DNA from: Methanomassiliicoccales archaeon
GTDB taxonomy: Archaea > Thermoplasmatota > Thermoplasmata > Methanomassiliicoccales > JACIVX01
Reading direction: 5' to 3'
Length of the DNA: 64,000 nt
NCBI GenBank assembly: GCA_014361295.1
Contig: JACIVX010000001.1
Span: forward strand, 1 to 64,000
The position numbers were made by a program, and so were the translations under genes. Below, in pieces: positions 55,955 to 64,000 of the stretch (positions are counted from its first letter, which is position 1; each line of letters begins with the position of its first letter). The notes under the pieces are model-generated. The model was not told the DNA's origin. It made no database searches and saw only the letters and a program-made list of their open reading frames with translations.

Positions 55955-57124
55955 ATGACAGATGGGAATGCCGATCCTCTGATCCATGAAGACGATCTTC
56001 GACTCCCCCACCGATCTACTCGCGACGACGATATGAAAATTGGCATTTATCTTTGCAGTTGCGATGGCTGTGTTAGCGGGATTTTGGATCTGAAGACGAT
56101 CGCCGATGGTGTTAGGCATCTGAAATGTGTGAAGAAAGTCGAAATCGTCAATCATCTATGTTCAAAACAATCGATAAAAACCCTTAAAAAAGATGCTGAA
56201 AAGAATGCACTGAACCGGATCGTCATCGGAGCTTGCTCTCCTCGTACGTACTTTCGCCTTTTCCAAGGAGAGTTATCACAGAATGGCGAGAACGGCATCA
56301 TTATTGAGATGGCCAATATCCGAGAACAATGCGCATGGATTCATTGGGACGATCCTCTTGCAGCAACAGAGAAAGCATCAACGATGATCAGCATGGCCGT
56401 AGCAAAGCTGAGGGCGACCTCGATGTCTGAAAAGGGTTACAAGGCGGTCGTCGATGAGGATATTTGCGACGGCTGTGGCATCTGCGCATCGGTCTGCAGA
56501 ATCAAGGCGATCAGCATCGTCAACGATCCGCAGAGGTCGGGCAAGAAGATCGCATCCGTGAATGAGAATATCTGCGATGGCTGTGGAGCGTGCGTCGCTT
56601 CATGCCCAAGCGGTGCGCTTGACCAGAGCTCCTTCTCGAACAAGCAGATTCTCGCACAGATCGAAGCGGCGACGACGGGAAGGATCATCGAGGATCTCTC
56701 ATCGCCGAATATCCTCGTCTTCGCGTGCAACTGGTGTTCATACGCCGCCGCGGATCTGGCGGGTCTCAAGAAACTGAATCTTCCACCGAATTTTCTCACA
56801 ATCAGAACGATGTGCTCTGCAAGGATCGACCCTGAATGGGTTCTGAGTGCATTTTCAAAGGGCATTGATGGTGTCTTAGTTTTACCGGGAAAACTCGGTC
56901 ACTGCCATTACGAAATTGGCAATCTGAGAACGACGAGAAGAATCGCGTTGCTCAGGCGCGTTCTATCTCAGCTGGGCTTCGACGAAATGAGGTTAATGCT
57001 TGGTTTCGTTGATGCCGAGGACGCGGAAGAATACCAACATGAGGTCTCATCCTTCATCTCGACAATCCGTAGCATTGGCCCGAATCCGTTGCGCGATCTC
57101 GAATTATCGAGAAAACGGAGGTAG
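55955..57124 (+). CDS. HdrA N-domain / two [4Fe-4S] / MvhD fusion lacking the flavin domain
   Basis: 389 residues. Residues about 27-155 match the N-terminal domain of heterodisulfide reductase HdrA (GIYLCSCDGCVSG, VIGACSPRTYFRLF, MANIREQCAWIHW). Normally a thioredoxin-reductase-like FAD domain of about 300 residues follows; here it is absent. Next come two ferredoxin motifs, CDGCGICASVCRIKA and CDGCGACVASCPSGA (about 170-220), then an MvhD/FlpD [2Fe-2S] domain: FACNWCSYAAADLAG, RTMCSARIDPEWVLSAF, GKLGHCHYEIGN (about 265-345). It should transfer electrons but cannot bifurcate without flavin. The ATG 55955 (GGAAAGGATG before it) is chosen; ATG 56034 is possible. No HdrB, HdrC or hydrogenase is nearby. 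Confidence 0.85.
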   Translation: MTDGNADPLIHEDDLRLPHRSTRDDDMKIGIYLCSCDGCVSGILDLKTIADGVRHLKCVKKVEIVNHLCSKQSIKTLKKDAEKNALNRIVIGACSPRTYFRLFQGELSQNGENGIIIEMANIREQCAWIHWDDPLAATEKASTMISMAVAKLRATSMSEKGYKAVVDEDICDGCGICASVCRIKAISIVNDPQRSGKKIASVNENICDGCGACVASCPSGALDQSSFSNKQILAQIEAATTGRIIEDLSSPNILVFACNWCSYAAADLAGLKKLNLPPNFLTIRTMCSARIDPEWVLSAFSKGIDGVLVLPGKLGHCHYEIGNLRTTRRIALLRRVLSQLGFDEMRLMLGFVDAEDAEEYQHEVSSFISTIRSIGPNPLRDLELSRKRR

Positions 57125-57227
57125 CTGAATTCTCTATTCTTGCCATTCTCTTATTCATGTGCCCCCAAATTAAATATCATTTCACAACATCTCATAATAT
57201 CAGCGGAATTCTTGGAAAGTGAGACGG

Positions 57228-58301
57228 ATGAGGATACTAGCACTCGACATCGGGGTCGGCACGACGGATGTTATGTTGATCGAACCAGAAAAGAATTTAG
57301 AAAACTGTATTAAATTCGTCCTGCCGTCTGCAGCGCAGATATATGCGGCCGCGGTTGCAAAAGCCACAAAAGCGCGGAAAGAACTCTACATTTTTGGCGA
57401 TACAGTTGGAGGCGGTCCATTTGCAAGTGCCATCAAACGGCATATTGCAGCAGGACTGAAGGTTACTATGACGCCGCAGGCGGCCTTTTCGATCAGAAAT
57501 GATTTGTCAGAGGTTCAAACACTCGGCATTAATATTGCAGATCATGAATATCCGCCGTCGGATTTTGATGGATGCGCTCTTTGGCTACAGGAAGTGCGAC
57601 TGATACCGATTTTCGACTTTTTGAAAAAATCAGGGGAGCGAGGGGAGGCCGATATCATTGCACTTGCGGTTCAGGATCATGGAATTTCCCCGAAAGGCAT
57701 CAGTAATCGCATAACGAGAATCGATCGTTTCAGAAACCTTCTCTCGAAGGATCCAAGGCTTGAGTCCCTGATGTATTCGATTGACCAGATTCCAGGTGAT
57801 TTCATTCGGATGAGGTCCGCAGCCGAAAGAGCGAAAAAGGAAGCTCCCGGTGCGAAGATATTCGTGATGGATACATCACCAGTGGCGGCACTCGGATGCC
57901 TTGCGGATCCGCAAATCCACCAGGATGATTGTATACTTGCGGTCAATTTCGGCAACGGTCATTCCCTCGCGGTTCTCTTTGATCATGGAAAAGTTGTTAG
58001 GGGGTTTGAAGCCCACACGAGGCAGTTCGAAAATGGCATTGCTCTGAGGGAATATCTCGAGGATTTTATCGCTGGGCAATTGACCGATGAAAGAGTCTTC
58101 GGCGATGGCGGACACGGTCTTTTCAACATTAGTCAACGACCTCTGGAGCCGGATCAGATCCTTGTTACGGGACCGCGGAGAGCACTCATAGAGACTACGA
58201 AGCTGAATTTCAGATACGCCGCCCCAGCAGGCGACGTAATGATGACAGGCCCTATTGGCTTATACTGTGCGATCAAATCCCGATTCTTTAAAAGTCTTTA
58301 A
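57228..58301 (+). CDS. DUF1786 family protein (ASKHA-like)
   Basis: 357 residues. The start RILALDIGVGTTDVMLIEPE resembles the phosphate-1 loop of actin-like/sugar-kinase ATPases, and VNFGNGHSLAVLFDHGKVV (about residue 245) resembles phosphate-2. Between them are IFGDTVGGGPFA and ALAVQDHG. The family is found in methanogens and anaerobes and is sometimes labelled pyruvate formate-lyase activating enzyme-related; no function is established. It follows the Hdr-like fusion by about 100 bp on the same strand and could be co-regulated. ATG 57228 is chosen over GTG 57219. Confidence 0.82.
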   Translation: MRILALDIGVGTTDVMLIEPEKNLENCIKFVLPSAAQIYAAAVAKATKARKELYIFGDTVGGGPFASAIKRHIAAGLKVTMTPQAAFSIRNDLSEVQTLGINIADHEYPPSDFDGCALWLQEVRLIPIFDFLKKSGERGEADIIALAVQDHGISPKGISNRITRIDRFRNLLSKDPRLESLMYSIDQIPGDFIRMRSAAERAKKEAPGAKIFVMDTSPVAALGCLADPQIHQDDCILAVNFGNGHSLAVLFDHGKVVRGFEAHTRQFENGIALREYLEDFIAGQLTDERVFGDGGHGLFNISQRPLEPDQILVTGPRRALIETTKLNFRYAAPAGDVMMTGPIGLYCAIKSRFFKSL

Positions 58302-58481
58302 TTGATTTGATGATCAATCGGCTCAACTTGAGCGAAAATTCGATAGATGATTAATCTTCAGATTCTGGGGTATGTGGCGTCGACAATTTCAATACTGAAA
58401 CTTGACGCTTGATTTATTGCTTTCCCCTTTCGGTTAAAACTTCTCTCATTCCAGATATCATAATCGCATGGTTGTACATCA

Positions 58482-59213
58482 TCATGTGTTCGCTATTGCG
58501 CATTCTTCTCGAGATCTGTCGAGTCTGTGATTCTCGACATCAATTGTTTCTCCCGTCATTGCCATTTTCTTGGCGCTACGACTCGAAATTTTTTCCCATT
58601 TCGATAATCCTTCCATCATTTGCCAGAGTTTGTAAGGTTCATTTGTTTCCGCATAGCCAAGCTTTGTCAGGATGTGTTTTGTCACGTCAAATGGACTCTC
58701 AATCCATACGGTTCTTCTGTTGCCTTGAGCAATAAAATCGCGTAACATCATTGTGCCGAGTCCGAGTCCGCGATACGTCGGCATTACAAAGATCTGGTGA
58801 AGCGTCAATGGGTATATGACTGGTCTTTCCGAGTGTCGAACTTGCTTGATGCAACGGCGAGAGAATATATAATAACCGGCAGGGATCCATCTCTTTTCTG
58901 ATTGGATCCAGATGATTTTTGCCCTCTCGCCGTCTTCCAATTTCCTAAACCCAGGGCATTCCCTCACTGCCTCCCTCTGGAGAATGGAAAGGACATAGTA
59001 ATCGCGATAGTCGCGAACCGTTGAAATTTTTATACCGAGCTGACGAGCTCTAATCTCTGAATCAATGTTAATTGCACAATTCAGTCTTGTGTTTGTGCAT
59101 CTGTCATCAGATGTTTCAGCTGCCGGACGAAGTTTGATTAGCAACGATTCACCTCCCGTCCGACGATCGTCTGACAATAATGTGGATAAGCTCCTAAAAA
59201 GATTTCTTTTCAA
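58482..59213 (-). CDS. GNAT-family N-acetyltransferase
   Basis: 243 residues. The acetyl-CoA loop is visible as LHQIFVMPTYRGLGLGTMML (about residue 148), followed by WIESPFDVTKHILTKLGYAE typical of the last GNAT strand and helix. The first 60 residues are Arg-rich without similarity, so the real start may lie further in. Substrate unknown. It is convergent with DUF1786. Confidence 0.75.
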   Translation of the reverse strand: MKRNLFRSLSTLLSDDRRTGGESLLIKLRPAAETSDDRCTNTRLNCAINIDSEIRARQLGIKISTVRDYRDYYVLSILQREAVRECPGFRKLEDGERAKIIWIQSEKRWIPAGYYIFSRRCIKQVRHSERPVIYPLTLHQIFVMPTYRGLGLGTMMLRDFIAQGNRRTVWIESPFDVTKHILTKLGYAETNEPYKLWQMMEGLSKWEKISSRSAKKMAMTGETIDVENHRLDRSREECAIANT

Positions 59214-59301
59214 CGCCTTTTGTTAAACGGTAACGCAACCTAATTTCAATCTATTTGTATGATCGCGATTTTCTCGGATCCCGTAGCACCTAACAATTTT
59301 C

Positions 59302-60510
59302 TCAGCGATTCTTCTTGCTTATGCTGATGATCTCATTCATGATGGTGATTCCGAACCCCGTTCTGACGATTAAGGGTAACGGATCATCAACAGCATAAAA
59401 CGCATGGGTATTCGCAGTCAACCAGTCCTTCATGCAATTGAGAATTGATACCACGTCTCCTCTTTTTCTCCTAACGAGGAATGACTTGAAATCCGCAATC
59501 GCGTCTGCCCATCGAACTCCACAAATATGTTCCGATGGCTCCTTAAATTCTTCTCCGAGTGCATCGAAATATCGAATCAAAGCGAAATTGACACCAGAAG
59601 CAGTAGCATTGATATTTTGCATACCGGTTCTTGCATTCATTTCAATGAGCTTGTAGTGTCCATCTCTTTCATCGAGTTTGAATTCGACCCCGCCCATTCC
59701 TTTATATTTGAGTCCTTCGAAATACTTAGTTCCGATATCTATGACTTCTCTATTCATCGTGCTCTCGTGAACAGTCGCGACGCCAAAATCTGGTGGATAT
59801 TGTCTGATTTTTCGGCTGAGGTAGGTCGCGACTAGTTGACCCCTCCTGTCGAAATAAGCGCTAAACCCAAACAGATTCGTTTCTGGTCCCTGTACGACCT
59901 CCTGAATCATCGCGTCAACTCCGGCGCTACTGATTCTGTCCCAGAACATTTCTAGCTCATCGAACGTGTATGCGATGAATCCCTTACCCCCGAATTTTTG
60001 AGAGAATAAATGCGAAATACATGGCTTGATAAAGAGGGGATACCGCATACCTTCAACTTCCTCTTTCAGATTTCCGTTGCTATCTGGAAAAACGGTTTCT
60101 GGTATCGGTATTCCGATTTGCTTGGCGAGTTCATATTGAATCTTCTTGCAGACAATTCCCTCGACGATTTCCTCCGGCGGGATCACGAATGAAAACCGTT
60201 TTGATAGTTCATTCCTATAGCGCGAAAGGAAAAGAAGAAAAACGTCAGAGGCGGCCATGATCACTCCTTTTGTTCCGAGTTCTTCACCTTTTTCCATCAA
60301 TGTGTTGAGGGCCGCCTTCGGATCATATGCGGGGTTTGGCATTATCAACGACTCACAAAATCGCGAATAAAGACCAGGTGCACTTTTTTCGAAGTCCACT
60401 CCTACAACAGGAATCCCCACCCTCCCTAAGCTTCTAGTGATTCCTAAGCCATTTGCTCCCATGTGCAAAATGAAGGCCTTAGCGGCGTACCTCTGTTTTT
60501 TACGAATCAT
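59302..60510 (-). CDS. ATP-grasp ligase of unknown substrate
   Basis: 402 residues. A pre-ATP-grasp domain (FILHMGANGLGITRSLGRVG, residues 12-110) is followed by an ATP-grasp fold: YPLFIKPCISHLFSQKFGG (about 150), AMIQEVVQGPETNLFGFSAY (about 195), and YKLIEMNARTGMQNINATAS (metal-binding Glu/Asn, about 285). Such proteins form carboxylate-amine bonds; the layout resembles D-aspartate ligase-type and carbamoyl-phosphate-synthase-like ATP-grasp proteins often found near cell-surface polymer genes. The surface-sugar genes on both sides fit, but the substrate is not shown. Confidence 0.8.
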   Translation of the reverse strand: MIRKKQRYAAKAFILHMGANGLGITRSLGRVGIPVVGVDFEKSAPGLYSRFCESLIMPNPAYDPKAALNTLMEKGEELGTKGVIMAASDVFLLFLSRYRNELSKRFSFVIPPEEIVEGIVCKKIQYELAKQIGIPIPETVFPDSNGNLKEEVEGMRYPLFIKPCISHLFSQKFGGKGFIAYTFDELEMFWDRISSAGVDAMIQEVVQGPETNLFGFSAYFDRRGQLVATYLSRKIRQYPPDFGVATVHESTMNREVIDIGTKYFEGLKYKGMGGVEFKLDERDGHYKLIEMNARTGMQNINATASGVNFALIRYFDALGEEFKEPSEHICGVRWADAIADFKSFLVRRKRGDVVSILNCMKDWLTANTHAFYAVDDPLPLIVRTGFGITIMNEIISISKKNR

Positions 60511-60633
60511 TGACCAATCCTCGCCATACTATTAAGTGGGCATGTGATTTCGATTCACCATCAGTTCCAACTAGTACCACCCAGGTGTCAGAATTTTTCT
60601 TTTTCGAATTTCGTTTAGAACTCATCATAGCCG

Positions 60634-60969
60634 TCATGAATTTGATGTTTGTTTGATTATTTTCACATAGCGCTCGATCGCAGAGCGCACCGACCCCTCG
60701 ACACCCTCAACAATCTTAATACCAGCTTCTTTCAGAATACGTTTCGCGTGAGGTCCTACAAAGCCAGTCAGGACGACGTCGACACCTAGATTGGCAACAA
60801 ATTGAGCTGCCATAGCACCTGTGCCCGTCGGTGAGTGCGAAGCTTCGTTGAGTAACGCTTTGTATTCCATCGTATTAGGATCGATGACAATGAAATACTC
60901 GCACATGCCAAATTCGTCGTCAACCTCGGATTCAAGGGTCTCGCCGGTTGAGGAAACACAAATTTTCAT
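60634..60969 (-). CDS. NifX/NafY-type iron-molybdenum cofactor-binding domain protein
   Basis: 111 residues. MKICVSSTGETLESEVDDEF (start), YFIVIDPNTMEYKALLNE, TGAMAAQFVANLGVDVVLTG (about 65) and GPHAKRILKEAGIKIVEG are typical of the dinitrogenase cofactor-biosynthesis domain. Stand-alone archaeal members of this family occur in organisms without nitrogenase and may carry Fe-S or metal clusters; the function is unsettled. The family start at 60969 is chosen although the frame opens 25 codons earlier. It follows the RfbE-like epimerase by 76 bp on the same strand. Confidence 0.85.
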   Translation of the reverse strand: MKICVSSTGETLESEVDDEFGMCEYFIVIDPNTMEYKALLNEASHSPTGTGAMAAQFVANLGVDVVLTGFVGPHAKRILKEAGIKIVEGVEGSVRSAIERYVKIIKQTSNS

Positions 60970-61045
60970 CTTCTTTGTATTGAAATAAAGTGTCAAATAG
61001 ATTAAGCTGTTGCCCTCAATGATAAAATCATCAAAAGTTACCACT

Positions 61046-62086
61046 TCATTTGAATAATTCTTTATTTGATTCTACCCAGTCGTATAGCCTGTTAACGCCC
61101 TCCCTTGCGCCGATCAGCGGCTTCCAGTTGAATTCCCTTTTCGCCTTCGAAATGTCCGAAATGTAAACTTTCTGATCGCCTGGTCTCCATTCCGAGAACA
61201 CTAGATCAAACCGCCTGCCACTTCGTTTTTCGATCATATCCATCAGTTCAATGATGGAGACGGTATTCTCTTTTCCTCCTCCGATGTTGTAAACGCCGTG
61301 TTTTGGTCCGTTATATGTGAAGTACTCGAATGCCCTCACGAGATCTTCAACAAACAGAATGTCTCTCATTTGCTTTCCATCGCCGTATATCGTGACTTTC
61401 TTACCCGTGAGGTGAGCGATGATAAACCACGCAACCCAACCCTGATCTTCCACTCCAAATTGTCTAGGTCCATAGATACATGACATTCTGAAGACAGCGG
61501 TTCGCAGCCCGTATGTATGTGCATAGTCCTGAACGTATATGTCAGCAGCGAGCTTTGAGCATCCATATGGCGTGTGTTCACATCTGTCTATCGAAAGAGT
61601 TTCATCAATACCAGGTGTTCTCTCATCGGCAAAGTCGTATCTTCTTTCCTTTTCGACGATCGGCAGCACGTTGACATTACTTCCATATACCTTGTTTGTT
61701 GATGTAAAAATAATAGTAGGATTCGATTTCGCCTTTCTCGCCGCCTCAAGAACATTGAACGTGCCAAGAAGATTAACTCTGAAATCCGTTCTCGGATCGA
61801 GGAGAGAGGTCGTGACAGCAGTTTGTGCCGCTGTGTGAATGATGAGATTGGCATCATCACATGCACTAGAGATTTCTTTCGCGACTCTAATGTCTCCTTT
61901 GATCAATTTGATTTTTTCAAAAGACGCAAGGTACTGCCAGTTGTAATTCTCATAACGATTTCGCTTCCTTAGCAGTTTCGTTCTGCTCAGATTATCGAAT
62001 GCCGTTACTTCATCGCCTTTGACAGCGAAATACTCGGAAGCGTGAGATCCGACAAAGCCGGCTCCACCGGTCACAACGACTTTCAT
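61046..62086 (-). CDS. NAD-dependent epimerase, CDP-paratose 2-epimerase-like
   Basis: 346 residues, extended SDR. NAD loop VVVTGGAGFVGSHASEYFAV at the start, IIFTSTNKVYGSNVN (about residue 125; STNKVYG is typical of RfbE/Tyv), TPYGCSKLAADIYVQDYAH (Tyr-x3-Lys, about 172) and GPRQFGVEDQGWVAWFI (about 205). The family epimerises CDP-paratose to CDP-tyvelose; related members act on other nucleotide sugars, so the exact sugar is open. It supports a surface glycan or glycolipid function for this region. Confidence 0.87.
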   Translation of the reverse strand: MKVVVTGGAGFVGSHASEYFAVKGDEVTAFDNLSRTKLLRKRNRYENYNWQYLASFEKIKLIKGDIRVAKEISSACDDANLIIHTAAQTAVTTSLLDPRTDFRVNLLGTFNVLEAARKAKSNPTIIFTSTNKVYGSNVNVLPIVEKERRYDFADERTPGIDETLSIDRCEHTPYGCSKLAADIYVQDYAHTYGLRTAVFRMSCIYGPRQFGVEDQGWVAWFIIAHLTGKKVTIYGDGKQMRDILFVEDLVRAFEYFTYNGPKHGVYNIGGGKENTVSIIELMDMIEKRSGRRFDLVFSEWRPGDQKVYISDISKAKREFNWKPLIGAREGVNRLYDWVESNKELFK

Positions 62087-62310
62087 AAATTAACTTCCTT
62101 GCGACTTATTACGATTCATCCTATAGTTATTTTTCTCGATCGTGTGAAAAAAAACGATGAACGGGAAGAGTCTCATTGGCAAGTGGAGTCAGATATGATG
62201 TAACGATAGTTGAATCAATCCTTGTGTCTTTTGTAGGCAATCGCTTATCAAATACGGTCGCTCTTCGTATTTGCTAAATATCATATACTGGTGGATCAGT
62301 TCAAATTACT

Positions 62311-62745
62311 ATGCCTCTCGGAGATCCGATGGGCGGAGATTCAGATTATCAAAATAAAGGTAAGATCACACGGGTGTGGATGACCTGCATACCTGTCAGT
62401 GATCTCGCAACTGCGTTATTTTTTTATTCCGAGGTGCTCGGGCTGGAGATCGCACTTGATGAGCGTAGCAGAAATTGGGTGGAGTTAGGTCCCGCCGAAC
62501 CGATGGGTAAGATCGCGCTCTACGTGCCGTCGAAATTTGATAAACGACAGCCTGGTGGGCCAACAGGCGTTATTTTTGAAACGAACAGTATTTACGAATT
62601 GCACAGAAGACTTGTCGACGAAGGAGTAAAGTTCATCATGAAGCCCCAGCGACAGGAATGGGGAGGACTGATGGCGATTCTTACGGATCCAGACGGTAAT
62701 GAGCTTTGTGTCGTGGAGGATCCTGAACATTACACACGGCGGTGA
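62311..62745 (+). CDS. VOC (glyoxalase/bleomycin resistance) superfamily protein
   Basis: 144 residues with the beta-alpha-beta-beta-beta modules of vicinal oxygen chelate proteins: VWMTCIPVSDLATALFFYSE with VLGLEIALDERSRNWVELG, then GVIFETNSIYELHRRLVDEG and AILTDPDGNELCVVE (metal-ligand Glu). The first ligand position has no His or Glu that I can place, so catalysis is uncertain. Start at 62311, or ATG 62329. Confidence 0.82.
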   Translation: MPLGDPMGGDSDYQNKGKITRVWMTCIPVSDLATALFFYSEVLGLEIALDERSRNWVELGPAEPMGKIALYVPSKFDKRQPGGPTGVIFETNSIYELHRRLVDEGVKFIMKPQRQEWGGLMAILTDPDGNELCVVEDPEHYTRR

Positions 62746-62836
62746 TTGAATTCGACGTCCCAATGCAGGTCAGATAACGTCTTTACTCTTCTCCATCCTA
62801 ACTCTTGTCGACGGTCGGGACGCACTGTGGACTTTT

Positions 62837-63628
62837 TTACAGGCATTCCGCCACTGCACGAGCAGCGTAAAGAACCTCATTTGCTTTCAATTCTGGCAGG
62901 ATGTCATAAATACGATCCTTTTTCGTGAAGATCTCCTTGATCGTTATAATTCCATTGGTGAGCAGGGAGTTCCGAACATCTTTCTTGATCGCAAGAATGG
63001 TAATTGGGTAGAGTTTATGGCTTTCCAGAAGCGATTCGAGTCCCCCATCCTCGGGAAACCGCCATCCCAGCAACCTCATTCCGATGCATCTAGCATATGT
63101 AATTACATCACCTGAAAACTTTGTATTCGTCACAAGCCATGGCGACGCAAAAGGCATCACTTCAGAAATATCCAAAAATCTTGCGTATGTGTAAAGGGCC
63201 GTTTGAATTCCGCATCTTGTGCCGGCTGAATTGTGAAATTTGCATTCAACCAGGTATCTCTCGCTTCCTCTTTCAGCTAGAATGTCAATTTCGTGGGGTA
63301 TGCACCTTCCCCTTATGCATTCCCTGACTCTCACAGCATATCCAGTTTCTTGAAACAGTCTCGCAACAAGACTCTCAAAAAAATGCCCTTCTGGACCGAG
63401 CGAAAAGATAGCATCTTTGAGACTATATCTGATTTTTCTTTTGCGGTCAAGCATTCGCCTGACGTGTTGATAAATCTCATGAGTTGTGATGCCATTGTAA
63501 ACTCGCCCTCTCAGTTTTTCAAGGATCTCATCTGCTTCTGCTTCACTCGCCCCAGAACGCAAAAGCGCCTGTTTTACCTTATTCTCATCATACTCTTCTC
63601 TTTCTCCAGATCTCTTGATCACCCACAT
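62837..63628 (-). CDS. ATP-cone domain fused to a PD-(D/E)XK nuclease-like domain
   Basis: 263 residues. Residues 1-85 form an ATP-cone, the nucleotide-sensing domain of ribonucleotide reductase and NrdR (WVIKRSGEREEYDENKVKQA, then GITTHEIYQHVRRML). Residues about 90-190 hold a restriction-endonuclease-like core: EGHFFESLVARLFQETGYAV, then HEIDILAERGSERYLVECKF with the Asp and the E-x-K triad. The C-terminal 70 residues are unassigned. Such fusions may couple nucleotide level to DNA cleavage, but none is well studied to my knowledge. ATG 63628 fits the start of the ATP-cone; ATG 63661 is also in frame. Confidence 0.8.
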   Translation of the reverse strand: MWVIKRSGEREEYDENKVKQALLRSGASEAEADEILEKLRGRVYNGITTHEIYQHVRRMLDRKRKIRYSLKDAIFSLGPEGHFFESLVARLFQETGYAVRVRECIRGRCIPHEIDILAERGSERYLVECKFHNSAGTRCGIQTALYTYARFLDISEVMPFASPWLVTNTKFSGDVITYARCIGMRLLGWRFPEDGGLESLLESHKLYPITILAIKKDVRNSLLTNGIITIKEIFTKKDRIYDILPELKANEVLYAARAVAECL

Positions 63629-63891
63629 TTTTCTCACATCTTTTTGATCGATTCTAATCATGTCTTAGACTTGTCCATCGATTCAAACGACCCGCCGTGT
63701 TTTGATCGATTGATAAACAAACCCCAAGAATAAAGATGGAAAAAATGGTTCATTATTATGACGGTAATATCAGTGATCGTAGCAAAAGCAAAAGTATTGA
63801 AAGCTTCGATGTAACAGAAATTCTATCATTATAGATTTTGATAACAAAGTCATCATATTATTATAGTCGCTTTTTTTCATTCAGAAGTTAT

Positions 63892-64000
63892 ATGACAATG
63901 ATGGAGGACCATGGTCTCATCCGTATCCTCCTTGTCGACGATGAACTTCCATTTCTAGAGATAGCGAAAGGATTTCTTGAATTGAAAGAAAAATTCAGGG
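63892..64000 (+). CDS. Response regulator, truncated by window end
   Basis: The first 36 codons read MTMMEDHGLIRILLVDDELP then FLEIAKGFLELKEKF, the start of a receiver domain with its acidic pair. The phosphoacceptor site lies beyond the window. The form resembles receiver-PAS proteins such as the decayed one at 25041. Confidence 0.85.
   Translation, partial: MTMMEDHGLIRILLVDDELPFLEIAKGFLELKEKFR

Overview
The window reads as archaeal chromosome, most likely from a euryarchaeon of the Thermoplasmatota or a relative (inference, no marker rRNA is present). Support: a membrane-anchored LonB protease, glycerol-1-phosphate dehydrogenase for archaeal lipids, the archaeal HMG-CoA synthase/thiolase/DUF35 operon, Hel308, the KEOPS subunit Cgi121, UPF0179, DUF63, archaeal NadM, TATA-like boxes 25-35 bp before several starts, and Shine-Dalgarno sites of the GGAGGTGAT type. 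A C-only run at bases 1-23 suggests that the window begins at a contig edge. A response-regulator gene runs off the right end.

Layout. 1-5 kb is gene-poor: a DUF6485 protein, an AmiS/UreI-type channel with a structured leader, wrecks of a hemerythrin and of a fibronectin-III surface protein, a Clp1/Grc3-type RNA kinase and a tRNA-Pro. 5.5-8.9 kb is a regulator plus mevalonate-entry operon. 8.9-13.2 kb is one giant helical-repeat protein whose 5' end is frame-disrupted. 13.4-24.9 kb is core metabolism and information processing: cgi121, an anion transporter, thrB-thrC, a RecA-like ATPase, hel308, an EamA transporter, lonB, nadM and pncC. 25-27.5 kb holds a dead REC-PAS protein and a pair of KaiC-like ATPases, one with a ruined Walker A. 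28.2-32.1 kb is purC followed by moaD-moaE-moaC-moaB-moeA. 32-35.7 kb has UPF0179, egsA, DUF63 and a TIM-barrel protein. 35.8 kb has a candidate stable RNA with its own TATA box. 36-40 kb has a REC protein, an Fe-S flavoprotein, and a NikR-like regulator beside a P1B-type metal ATPase.

40-45.3 kb is the accessory segment: an anchored surface protein, a decayed GAF-PAS-output sensor next to an intact REC protein, a Trp-rich membrane protein with a GAGA-tetraloop leader hairpin, an IS607-like unit reduced to HTH plus TnpB, and a cluster of CGGACACAC repeats around a perfect palindrome. 45.3-62.1 kb is largely surface-sugar chemistry: rfbB, rfbC, rfbD-rfbA and an RfbE-like epimerase. Mixed in are dehydrogenases, a second Fe-S flavoprotein, a PAS protein with a His-less kinase box, an HdrA-like/ferredoxin/MvhD fusion lacking the flavin domain, DUF1786, an ATP-grasp enzyme and a NifX-like protein. 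The window ends with a VOC protein, an ATP-cone/nuclease fusion and a partial REC protein.

The points I would look at first are: the thiolase lacking both its nucleophilic Cys and its GHP His; the flavin-less HdrA-MvhD fusion; the double frame lesion (a 22-bp tandem duplication and an extra G) at the head of the 1445-codon gene; the promoter-plus-helix RNA candidate; and the possible RNA switch before the AmiS gene. Sensing here relies on single REC domains and PAS proteins; no HATPase kinase domain is visible in the window.
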